21,447 bases of DNA from assembly GCA_934358495.1 (NCBI GenBank), contig CAKRKO010000045.1, positions 1 to 21,447 on the forward strand. Reading direction: 5' to 3'. The position numbers were made by a program, and so were the translations under genes. The notes under the pieces are model-generated. The model did not search any database and was not told the origin of the DNA. It saw nothing but the letters and a program-made list of their open reading frames with translations. The stretch's first letter is position 1. Each line of letters opens with the position of its first letter. This document shows positions 14,850 through 21,447 of this stretch, piece after piece. The DNA comes from an uncultured Eubacterium sp. (GTDB lineage Bacteria > Bacillota > Clostridia > Lachnospirales > Lachnospiraceae).

Positions 14850-15287
14850 TTACTGTTTTCCAGTGCTCCCAAAACCGCCGCGATTACTGTTTCCAAGGGA
14901 TGTAACTTCCTCAAATACGATCTGCGGCTGATTCTCCACGATACGGAACTGACATATTCTGTCATTTACATTGATCACGGTATCACGGGTTGCATACACC
15001 GGCATACGCCACATATCTTCATCTCCGCAATAAGAACCATCAATGATACCACAGCTGTTTACCTGCAGTAATCCATAATTTTTAAAAGTTGAGCTGCGCG
15101 GTACCACATGAGCCTCATACCCCTTCGGCAGTTCCATTGCAACTCCGAGTGGGATCAGTTTGAACTCTCCCGCTTTCATCTCAACGGTTTCACTTGCACG
15201 CAGATCGATCCAGTCAGACTTTCCATCAATATACTCCAGTTTGTCAATTTTGTCCGTAAAATATTTGATACGAATATTTTTCATCAT
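14850..15287 (-). CDS. dut: dUTP diphosphatase (trimeric dUTPase)
   Basis: dUTPase hydrolyses dUTP to dUMP and PPi, keeping uracil out of DNA and supplying dTMP synthesis. The 145-residue protein has all five motifs of the trimeric family: I DLRAS (28-32), II PRSSTFKNYGL (63-73), III GIIDGSYCGD (80-89, catalytic Asp83), IV NDRICQFRI (108-116) and V RGGFGSTG (136-143). Two adjacent ATG codons begin the ORF; GGAGG is five bases before the first and eight before the second, so the protein may be one residue shorter. It sits alone between terminator-like structures. Trimeric dUTPases also occur in phages, but no other phage gene is nearby. Confidence 0.96.
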   Translation of the reverse strand: MMKNIRIKYFTDKIDKLEYIDGKSDWIDLRASETVEMKAGEFKLIPLGVAMELPKGYEAHVVPRSSTFKNYGLLQVNSCGIIDGSYCGDEDMWRMPVYATRDTVINVNDRICQFRIVENQPQIVFEEVTSLGNSNRGGFGSTGKQ

Positions 15288-15307
15288 AATTTCCTCCGCT
15301 TTCTTCT

Positions 15308-15313
15308 ATCATA
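15308..15313 (-). promoter_or_regulatory. Possible -10 element of dut
   Basis: TATGAT reads on the minus strand at 15308-15313. Transcription would begin near 15301 with a very short leader. No good -35 is visible, so this is a weak call. It lies between the preceding gene's terminator and dut. Confidence 0.3.
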
Positions 15314-15359
15314 AACTTGTTTTCACTTACATTTTTACAGGAATAAATTTCTTTACTGA

Positions 15360-15400
15360 GAGAAAAAGCCCCGGTATCCACTGCAGACATCAGGCCTTTT
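15360..15400 (-). terminator. Likely terminator after the zinc-ribbon membrane protein gene
   Basis: On the minus strand AAAAGGCCTG (from 15400 downwards) can pair with CCGGGGCTTTT (about 15364-15373), with a mismatch and a G-T pair. The tail TTTTTCTCTC continues after the stem. It lies about 30 bases after the stop codon. The stem is imperfect, hence moderate confidence. Confidence 0.55.
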
Positions 15401-15428
15401 CTTTTATCTCTGTAATTTACTATACAAT

Positions 15429-16328
15429 TTATTCATCCAGATAGCAGCCAAATTCTTCTGCATTGTCATTCAAAACACAGGATCCATAAAGATCTTCCAG
15501 GTCATCCGGCACCGTTACCACAACCTCCACATAATTATCATCCATTGACTCCGTCTCCGGATGGCTGATAGTAAACAGTTTTTCGACTTCGTAGTATTCA
15601 TCCGGATTTCCATCCATATCTTCGTCTGACCAGAAACTGAGCATATTTTCCGTCAGATAAGATAAGCTGTATGAATCAGACAGATTGTTTCTAACATCCA
15701 GTGAAATCAGATAATACGTCATTCCGGGTTCTGCCATAAGTTTTGAAAGCTGTGCCAGTTCTCCGTCTGTCGCTTCCGTAAAATAATCATTTACATAATC
15801 ATCCCAATCCACATCGTCAAGATCATCTCCCAGGTAATCTGCCCAGGCATAATCCACATAAACCCGATTCTGATATTCCGGATCAATGGTCTCTTCCGCC
15901 TGATCGTAGCCCTGGTCATTCACGTCCCAATCGTCTGTGATTGCAGAACCCAATGTCGTAAAAAACACTATGATCCCTACAAGCACAACCACAAGCACAG
16001 CCGCCAGAACAATAACAGCTGGCAAAAAAGCTGATTTTTTGCATCCCTGCGTCTGATGTGTTGCCCGCTTCAACGCATGGCTATTTCCAGCTGCCTGTTC
16101 ACCAAAACTCTGATATGTATAAGTCTGTTTCTCCTGCTTGACTGTATTTTGAGGTTCCCGATACCAGTCATGCTGACGTGGATCAGATCCTGTATCATAT
16201 TTATCATGCAGATTCTGCTCCATATCCTCCCGGCTGTCCGGTCGGTTATACCGCGCACAATTTGGACAAATACCATTGTATTTATCATAATCATACATTT
16301 TTCCACATTTTGCACATCGTATCAGCAT
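15429..16328 (-). CDS. Zinc-ribbon single-span membrane protein with acidic outer domain, function unknown
   Basis: I do not recognise a characterised family. The 299-residue protein starts with a zinc ribbon, Cys5, Cys8, Cys21 and Cys24 (CAKCGK ... CPNC). A polar linker (30-98) and one membrane span (about 101-124) follow. The C-terminal domain of about 170 residues is extremely acidic (for example GDDLDDVDWDDYVNDYF, 167-183), presumably outside the cell if the ribbon stays inside. DEDMDGNPDE (235-244) looks like a calcium-binding DxDxDG loop. The region YYLISLDVRNNLSDSYSLSY (205-224) recalls the beta-sandwich of DUF4352-type secreted domains. GGGGAGA lies seven bases before the ATG. It follows gpsA at 63 bases. 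A sensor or envelope role is possible but not shown. Confidence 0.8.
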   Translation of the reverse strand: MLIRCAKCGKMYDYDKYNGICPNCARYNRPDSREDMEQNLHDKYDTGSDPRQHDWYREPQNTVKQEKQTYTYQSFGEQAAGNSHALKRATHQTQGCKKSAFLPAVIVLAAVLVVVLVGIIVFFTTLGSAITDDWDVNDQGYDQAEETIDPEYQNRVYVDYAWADYLGDDLDDVDWDDYVNDYFTEATDGELAQLSKLMAEPGMTYYLISLDVRNNLSDSYSLSYLTENMLSFWSDEDMDGNPDEYYEVEKLFTISHPETESMDDNYVEVVVTVPDDLEDLYGSCVLNDNAEEFGCYLDE

Positions 16329-16391
16329 CCTGATTTCTCCCCTTTACAGTCTCCTGCTTTTCATTTTTTACTATTTTGTGACAACACAGGT

Positions 16392-17399
16392 TTACCACTG
16401 AATATCCTCATGCTCCGCTTTCTTATCACGCAGCATCAGTTCCATCACAGCATCTTTCGCTGTCTGATTTTCAAACAATACTGCATTTACCTGCTCAATG
16501 ATCGGCATGTCAATGGCATATTTTTTTGCCAGCGCAATGGCTGCTTTCGCTGAATAAACACCTTCCACAACCATCTTTACTTCATCCATCGCTTCTTGCA
16601 TGGTGTGGCCCTGTCCGATCAGCATACCAGCTTTACGGTTACGGCTGTGACGGCTGGCACAAGTTACGATCAGGTCTCCGATACCAGACAGGCCATTTAA
16701 TGTTTCTGTATTTGCGCCCATTGCCACTCCCAGGCGGCTGATTTCCTTGATCCCGCGTGTGATCAGTGCTGCTTTTGTATTGTCTCCATATCCCAGTCCG
16801 TCCGCCATACCTGCCGCCAGCGCAATGACATTTTTCAAGGAAGCACCAAGCTCAATTCCCAACATGTCCGGACTTGTGTATACACGAAACACCTCATTCA
16901 TAAAGAATGTCTGTACCTGCTCTGCAGATTTCTTTGTATGTGCACCAGCCACAACAGTTGTCGGCAATCCACGTCCCACTTCCTCTGCATGGCTTGGGCC
17001 TGACATGACTGCCACATCTGCCTGTGGAATCTCCTGCTCTACGATCTCAGACTGGATCATCAATGTGCTTTCTTCAATACCTTTAGAAACAATAACGATC
17101 AGCTGTCCTTCCGTGATAAACTCAGCCAGATTATGCGCCGTACTTCTTGTAAACGGTGAAGGTACCGCAAGTACCACCATCTCTTTTCCTGCTGCCGCAG
17201 CCTTCAGATCAGTTGTAAATGAAATCGTTTCCGGTATTTTTACACCTGGAAGTTTGTCTTTGTGTTCCCGTTCATTTGTGAGCATTTTCACTTCATCTTC
17301 CAGAATAGACCACACGGTTACATTGTGTCCATTATGAGCCAGAACGATTGCCAGTGCTGTTCCCCAGCTTCCGGCACCGATTACACCTATTTCTGCCAT
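16392..17399 (-). CDS. gpsA: Glycerol-3-phosphate dehydrogenase [NAD(P)+]
   Basis: GpsA reduces dihydroxyacetone phosphate to sn-glycerol-3-phosphate, the backbone for phospholipids. The 335-residue protein is full length. The N-terminal Rossmann fold has GAGSWGTALA (8-17) and VSKGIE (104-109). The conserved SGPSHAEE is at 133-140. The C-terminal helical domain carries the catalytic Lys189 (ASLKNVIALAAG), GDNTKAALITRG (205-216), LSGIGDL (237-243) and SRNRKAG. The ATG is preceded by GGAGG at seven bases. It follows plsY by 45 bases, and plsY uses the product of GpsA, so the two form a lipid-precursor pair. Confidence 0.98.
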   Translation of the reverse strand: MAEIGVIGAGSWGTALAIVLAHNGHNVTVWSILEDEVKMLTNEREHKDKLPGVKIPETISFTTDLKAAAAGKEMVVLAVPSPFTRSTAHNLAEFITEGQLIVIVSKGIEESTLMIQSEIVEQEIPQADVAVMSGPSHAEEVGRGLPTTVVAGAHTKKSAEQVQTFFMNEVFRVYTSPDMLGIELGASLKNVIALAAGMADGLGYGDNTKAALITRGIKEISRLGVAMGANTETLNGLSGIGDLIVTCASRHSRNRKAGMLIGQGHTMQEAMDEVKMVVEGVYSAKAAIALAKKYAIDMPIIEQVNAVLFENQTAKDAVMELMLRDKKAEHEDIQW

Positions 17400-17444
17400 T
17401 TTTCCGCCTCCATATTTATACTATCATATTTCTCTTTTATGTAA

Positions 17445-18095
17445 TTACTCACTTTTCTTCGCCGGGCGGAACTTATTTTCCGTTCCGGTTGCCAGACGTT
17501 TGATATTTGTGCGATGCTGCCAGAATGCCAGTACTGTCAATATACCGGCAAGCACATAAGTCTCCGGCAGAAACTGCGAGGCGATTTTTAACCATCCCAT
17601 CTGTCCAAACACAATGGTCTGTACAAAAAATCCGCTCAAAATTCCAAGGGAACCAAGAGACATAAATCCCGTTGGAACTACCGATGAGAAAAATAAAATT
17701 GCACAGATTGGAACCATTCTCCAGTCAAAGGAAAACACAATTCCTATGCTGCTTGCAATTCCTTTTCCTCCCTTAAACTTCATATAAAACGGGAAGTTAT
17801 GACCAAGGACTGCGCCAAAACCGGCATACAGTTCCAGCAATTTTACTGCATCCGGGTAACGGGTTCTTGCCACTCCCCAGATGATTGCCATTGCTGCCAC
17901 TGCTTTTAAACAGTCACCCAAAAACACAACCACACCGGCTTTCCATCCAAGAACACGCAGTGAATTTGTCATGCCGGAATTTCCACTCCCCCTGGATCGA
18001 ATGTCCACATTATGTGCTTTTCCATATAACACACCAGTCGGAAACAATCCAAACAGGTAGCCTAAAAGAATACTTACGATTCGAAATACTACCAT
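17445..18095 (-). CDS. plsY: Glycerol-3-phosphate acyltransferase (acyl-phosphate dependent)
   Basis: PlsY is an integral membrane enzyme that transfers an acyl group from acyl-phosphate to glycerol-3-phosphate, making lysophosphatidic acid. The 216-residue protein has the three active-site loops. Motif 1 is RGSGNSGMTNSLRVLG (35-50; usually GSGNPGATN, so Pro and Ala are replaced by Ser and Met). Motif 2 is GHNFPFYMKFKGGKG (98-112). Motif 3 is HRTNIKRLATGTENKF (194-209). Several hydrophobic spans separate them. Its ATG directly abuts the TAA of der with no gap, and its ribosome site AAGGA lies within der, so translation is probably coupled. Confidence 0.97.
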   Translation of the reverse strand: MVVFRIVSILLGYLFGLFPTGVLYGKAHNVDIRSRGSGNSGMTNSLRVLGWKAGVVVFLGDCLKAVAAMAIIWGVARTRYPDAVKLLELYAGFGAVLGHNFPFYMKFKGGKGIASSIGIVFSFDWRMVPICAILFFSSVVPTGFMSLGSLGILSGFFVQTIVFGQMGWLKIASQFLPETYVLAGILTVLAFWQHRTNIKRLATGTENKFRPAKKSE

Positions 18096-19421
18096 TTATC
18101 TGTCTTCCTTTCTCTCACGGATAATAAACTTCAATGCCGTGCCCTTAAATCCAAAGGTATCACGGATTCTGTTTTCCAGATATCGCGTATAGGAGAAATG
18201 CATCAGTTCTTTATCGTTTACAAAAATAACAAATGTCGGTGGTTTCACCGCAACCTGTGTAATATAGTAAAGTCTCAGACGTTTTCCTTTATCAGAAGGA
18301 GGCTGCTGCATTGCCACGGCTTCGGTCATAATCTCGTTTAAGACACCGGTAGCCACACGCATTGCATTGTTCTCCAGAACCATATCGATCATTTCATACA
18401 TTTTACTCAGACGCTGACCTGTTTTTGCTGAAATAAACATGATCTCTGCATAGGACATAAAACTTAAGATCTCACGGATTTTATTTGTATGCTTGTAAAT
18501 AGTCTTATCATCCTTCTCAATGGCATCCCATTTATTTACAGCAATGATAATACCTTTTCCACGTTCATGCGCGATTCCGGCGATTTTTGCATCCTGCTCG
18601 GTTACACCTTCTGTCGCATCAATCACAAGGATGACAACGTCCGCACGTTCTACTGCTGTTACCGCGCGGATAATACTGTAACGTTCAATTTCTTCTTTGA
18701 TCTTGTTTTTACGGCGCAGCCCAGCAGTATCAATGAAAATATACTCTTTTCCATTATATTTTACCGCTGTATCAATGGCATCACGGGTAGTTCCTGCGAT
18801 GTCAGATACGATCACACGGGACTCACCTGCCAGTTTATTTACCAGAGAAGATTTCCCAACGTTTGGTTTCCCGATAATGGCAACCTTTGGTCTTGTATCC
18901 TCTTCCTCATCTTTGGCTGTATCCGGGAAATGTTTTACTACTTCCTCCAACATATCGCCAAGTCCCAGGCGGGAAGCTGCGGAAATTGGCATTGGATCGC
19001 CGATTCCAAGATTATAAAATTCATATACATCCGCCATATATTTCTGAAAGCTGTCTACTTTATTGACAACCAGAACGACAGGTTTATGGGAACGGCGCAG
19101 CATATCTGCCACTTTCGCATCTGCATCCACCAATCCCTGATGTACGTCAGTCATAAATACAATCACATCTGCAGTAGCAATAGCAATCTCTGCCTGCTCA
19201 CGCATCTGTGACAAAATCACATCTTTACTGTCCGGCTCAATACCTCCGGTATCTACCATAGTAAATGAATGGTTCAGCCATTCTACATCTGCATAAATAC
19301 GGTCTCTTGTGACACCCGGTGTATCCTTAACGATGGAAATACGCTCTCCAGCCAGGGCATTGAATAATGTAGATTTTCCTACATTCGGACGTCCCACAAC
19401 CGCAACAACCGGTTTACTCAT
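18096..19421 (-). CDS. der: Ribosome-assembly GTPase Der (EngA)
   Basis: Der is an essential GTPase with two tandem G domains and a KH-like domain that acts in maturation of the 50S subunit. In the 441-residue protein the first G domain has GRPNVGKST (10-18), DTGG (57-60) and NKVD (120-123). The second has GKPNVGKSS (184-192), DTAG (231-234) and NKWD (296-299). The KH-like part follows from about residue 350. The start at 19421 (MSKPVVAVVG) was chosen because GAGGGA lies about eight bases upstream and the length matches relatives; an ATG five codons earlier (19436) has only a weak site. It is preceded by the DUF512 gene (124 bases) and followed without gap by plsY. Confidence 0.97.
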   Translation of the reverse strand: MSKPVVAVVGRPNVGKSTLFNALAGERISIVKDTPGVTRDRIYADVEWLNHSFTMVDTGGIEPDSKDVILSQMREQAEIAIATADVIVFMTDVHQGLVDADAKVADMLRRSHKPVVLVVNKVDSFQKYMADVYEFYNLGIGDPMPISAASRLGLGDMLEEVVKHFPDTAKDEEEDTRPKVAIIGKPNVGKSSLVNKLAGESRVIVSDIAGTTRDAIDTAVKYNGKEYIFIDTAGLRRKNKIKEEIERYSIIRAVTAVERADVVILVIDATEGVTEQDAKIAGIAHERGKGIIIAVNKWDAIEKDDKTIYKHTNKIREILSFMSYAEIMFISAKTGQRLSKMYEMIDMVLENNAMRVATGVLNEIMTEAVAMQQPPSDKGKRLRLYYITQVAVKPPTFVIFVNDKELMHFSYTRYLENRIRDTFGFKGTALKFIIRERKEDR

Positions 19422-19544
19422 ATTTTTATCCCTCATCTCTCTATTTCAGAATCTGCTTACACTTCTTAGGCAGGTTTTCATTTTATCCTGCTTTATGATC
19501 AATGTAAGTATTTTTCAAGTTACCTTTATTCGCTTTGCGAAACA

Positions 19545-20951
19545 TTAAACATTACCAAGCATGCCATCATACAGACACTGCCCGTCTGATTTTACAATAT
19601 GAATCGGCACTTGTAAAGCATTTTCCAATTCTGCCAGCGTCACGTCATCCAGAAATACTTTCTCTCCCATTCGCAGTACGTTGCTGGAAAGCAGAAGCAT
19701 ATCACCTAGTTCCTGACCGGTCAGCTGGGATTTCAGATCCGCTCCGGTCAGTAATCCGGAAACTGTGATCATCTCACCGAAAAAGTCATTTCGAATCTGA
19801 TACACGACCACTTTAATATCCGGATGCTGTCTCATAAATTTACCGGCCAGTCTGCGCATCAGTCCTGCTGCAGATTTCCCTGTTGCAACAGAAACCACAC
19901 GACGGTAAGTTTTCTTCTCTGTTTCCGACTCATACAAGATACCATTTTCAACAGTTTCAGAACCATTTATTTCATCTGAAACCATATTCTGCTCAAATCC
20001 ATCTGCCAGTTCATCCGCCAGGCACTGGTCAAATTCGCTTTCCAACAGTGGAATCATGCCAACACCATTTTCCAACTGAATATATCCGTCATAATTTTTC
20101 TCCGGTGGAAACGGTTCTTCCGCCAGCAGATACCACTCATCCGAAGCCTGCACAAAATGTGTGCCATGTTTCTCGAAACAGATTTTCTGCCATTTGTGAA
20201 TGATTTTCAGTACTTCCTTTGCATCTTCCTTTTCAAAAGGCTGCAGCGGATACAATCCATCTCTGAATTTTGTCAGTCCAACCGGAACAACTGACAGACT
20301 CTGCATATATGGAAGATACTCTGCCAATTCCTTGATGCTTCGTTCGAGTTCCGGACCATCATTTACACCTTTACACAGAACAATCTGACCATTCATCTCA
20401 ATCTCGCCTTCGTAAAATCGACGAATTTTGTCTAACGCTTCTCCTGCGAAACGGTTATGCAGCATCTCACAGCGTAATTCCGGATTCATCGCATGCACAG
20501 ATATATTGATTGGTGCCAGCTTATACGTAATGATTCGTTCTACATCTTCTTCTTTCATATTTGTCAATGTCACATAATTTCCCTGAAGGAAGGACAATCG
20601 CGAATCATCATCTTTAAAATACAGAGTCTCTCTCATATTTGGAGGCATCTGATCAATAAAACAAAAAATACATTTATTGTAACAAGATTTATAATCATCC
20701 ATCAGACCATTTTCAAAAACAATCCCTGGATCCTCATAATAATCTTTCTCTATCTCAAGTTCCCATTCTTCTCCGTTTGGTTTACGAATCAGCAGGGTCA
20801 ACAGCACATCGTTAATCAGAAAATGATAATCAAAAACATCCTGAATCGGCTTTCCGTTCACTTCCAGCAGAATATCACCCGATTCGATTCCCATCTCTTC
20901 CGCGATACTTCCCGGTTCGACGCTGTCGATTTTATGTTCTTTTAATTTCAT
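19545..20951 (-). CDS. DUF512 radical SAM protein with N-terminal PDZ domain, function unknown
   Basis: A 468-residue member of the DUF512/TIGR03279 family. Residues 1-65 form a PDZ-like domain (VEPGSIAEEMGIESGDILLEVNGK). A radical SAM domain follows with the canonical CX3CX2C cluster site, Cys90, Cys94 and Cys97 (CYNKCIFC), then DQMPPNMRETLYFKDDDSRL and NYVTLTN, all family hallmarks. The C-terminal DUF512 region (about 300-468) includes VATGKSAAGLMRRLA. The substrate is unknown. The gene commonly sits just upstream of der in Clostridia, as here, which suggests a link with ribosome or RNA maturation; that remains inference. AAGGA lies eight bases before the ATG, and a strong promoter lies close upstream. 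Confidence 0.93.
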   Translation of the reverse strand: MKLKEHKIDSVEPGSIAEEMGIESGDILLEVNGKPIQDVFDYHFLINDVLLTLLIRKPNGEEWELEIEKDYYEDPGIVFENGLMDDYKSCYNKCIFCFIDQMPPNMRETLYFKDDDSRLSFLQGNYVTLTNMKEEDVERIITYKLAPINISVHAMNPELRCEMLHNRFAGEALDKIRRFYEGEIEMNGQIVLCKGVNDGPELERSIKELAEYLPYMQSLSVVPVGLTKFRDGLYPLQPFEKEDAKEVLKIIHKWQKICFEKHGTHFVQASDEWYLLAEEPFPPEKNYDGYIQLENGVGMIPLLESEFDQCLADELADGFEQNMVSDEINGSETVENGILYESETEKKTYRRVVSVATGKSAAGLMRRLAGKFMRQHPDIKVVVYQIRNDFFGEMITVSGLLTGADLKSQLTGQELGDMLLLSSNVLRMGEKVFLDDVTLAELENALQVPIHIVKSDGQCLYDGMLGNV

Positions 20952-20976
20952 CTATTCCATCCTTTCATTCTGTACC

Positions 20977-21005
20977 ATTGTACCCAATTTATGAAATAAC
21001 ATCAA
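20977..21005 (-). promoter_or_regulatory. Predicted promoter of the DUF512-der-plsY-gpsA operon
   Basis: On the minus strand, TTGATG (21000-21005), 17 bases, then TACAAT (20977-20982). Transcription would start near 20970, only about 20 bases before the DUF512 start codon. It lies just after the nifJ terminator. Confidence 0.7.
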
Positions 21006-21023
21006 CCTTTTTATTTTTCTAAA

Positions 21024-21061
21024 TCACAAAAGAGGCGTGCCACCAAAGTGACACACCTCTT
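21024..21061 (-). terminator. Rho-independent terminator of nifJ
   Basis: The arms 21030-21043 and 21048-21061 pair over 14 bp (two G-T pairs) around the 4-base loop CAAA. On the minus strand the stem ends in CTCTTTTGTGATTT. It starts 42 bases after the nifJ stop codon. A 10-bp palindrome CTAGTACTAG lies at 21072-21081 between the two. Confidence 0.8.
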
Positions 21062-21102
21062 ATAACAATTCCTAGTACTAGTATTTACAAAGACAGGACA
21101 TC

Positions 21103-21447
21103 TTACTCCTCTGTACCGTAAAGTTTTACGAGTTTGTTCAGGTAAGCATATCTTGCTTTTGCATTTTCCTCAGATTTCTCGAAGAGACGATCTGCTTTCT
21201 CCGGATCCTGTCTTACAAGAGCATTGTAACGAACCTCACCGTTCAGGAATGCTTTGTAATCTCCGCTTGGAGCTTTGCTGTCAAGAGTAAATGCATTCTT
21301 GCCTTCAGCAGCCAGTGCCGGATTGTAACGGAAGTTGTTCCAGTAACCTACTGCTACTGCATTCTTCTCCTCTGTCTGAGCTTTGCTCATACCAATCTTG
21401 ATACCATGGTTGATACATGGAGCGTATGCGATGATCAGAGATGGTCC
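21103..21447 (-). CDS. nifJ: Pyruvate:ferredoxin (flavodoxin) oxidoreductase, C-terminal end (cut by window edge)
   Basis: PFOR oxidises pyruvate with CoA to acetyl-CoA and CO2 and reduces ferredoxin or flavodoxin. Only the last 114 residues of an enzyme of about 1,170-1,190 residues are in the window. The fragment opens with GPSLIIAYAPCINHGI, which holds the conserved Cys of the C-terminal domain region near the thiamine-diphosphate site. It continues with GMSKAQTEEKNAVAVGYW and LDSKAPSGDYKAFLNGEVRY, typical of the family. The internal ATG at 21390 is not a start, since the frame is open and conserved upstream to the edge. It is followed by a strong terminator. Confidence 0.96.
   Translation of the reverse strand, partial: GPSLIIAYAPCINHGIKIGMSKAQTEEKNAVAVGYWNNFRYNPALAAEGKNAFTLDSKAPSGDYKAFLNGEVRYNALVRQDPEKADRLFEKSEENAKARYAYLNKLVKLYGTEE

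Noticed and set aside
14850..15287. dUTPase as a sign of a prophage
   Set aside because: All neighbouring genes are core chromosomal genes, and no integrase, capsid or terminase gene is present.
18489..19211. 240-residue plus-strand ORF opposite der
   Set aside because: Antisense shadow of conserved GTPase motifs, no ribosome site.

Overview
This is a core chromosomal stretch of an anaerobic Firmicute, most likely a member of the Clostridia, family Lachnospiraceae. The evidence is the gene set and protein style: pyruvate phosphate dikinase, pyruvate:ferredoxin oxidoreductase, a CBS/DRTGG-type family II pyrophosphatase, DUF4364, DUF512 and DUF1385 proteins, strong AGGAGG-type ribosome binding sites and AT-rich intergenic gaps. 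Genus cannot be settled by eye. Both ends are cut inside genes: ppdK at the left (C-terminal half missing) and nifJ at the right (only the last 114 residues present).

Layout, left to right. (1) 1-1388: ppdK on the minus strand, with its own promoter and a perfect palindrome in the leader. (2) 1389-1875: a 487-bp gap holding a terminator for prfA, AT-rich inverted repeats and a two-copy direct repeat. (3) 1876-6711, minus: rho, rpmE, a DUF1385 membrane protein, prmC and prfA, that is transcription termination, ribosomal protein L31, release-factor methylation and release factor 1. rpmE has its own promoter and a folded leader, and a terminator-like hairpin separates it from the DUF1385-prmC-prfA cluster. 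(4) 6922-9511, plus: malic enzyme, a TIGR01212 radical SAM protein and a DUF4364 protein, ending at a terminator shared with the convergent genes. (5) 9675-14599, minus: a UgpC/MsmK-type sugar ABC ATPase, a CdaR/PucR-type regulator, a 221-bp block of nested palindromes, a CBS-pyrophosphatase and a flavin reductase. (6) 14850-16328, minus: dUTPase and an uncharacterised zinc-ribbon membrane protein. (7) 16392-20951, minus: DUF512 radical SAM protein, der, plsY and gpsA. (8) 21103-21447, minus: end of nifJ with its terminator.

How it fits together. PPDK, malic enzyme and PFOR all work at the pyruvate/PEP node of fermentative metabolism, and the regulated pyrophosphatase draws on the same PPi pool as PPDK. 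gpsA and plsY make and acylate glycerol-3-phosphate for membrane lipids. They sit directly behind the ribosome-assembly GTPase Der, whose TAA stop abuts the plsY ATG.

I found no CRISPR array, tRNA, rRNA, phage block, defence island or intact transposase. The least explained items are the nested palindrome block at 11947-12167, the ppdK leader palindrome, the rpmE leader hairpin, the two-copy repeat behind prfA, and several conserved but functionally obscure proteins (DUF512, DUF1385, TIGR01212, zinc-ribbon protein). Nothing here is clearly a new system; the palindrome block is the best lead.
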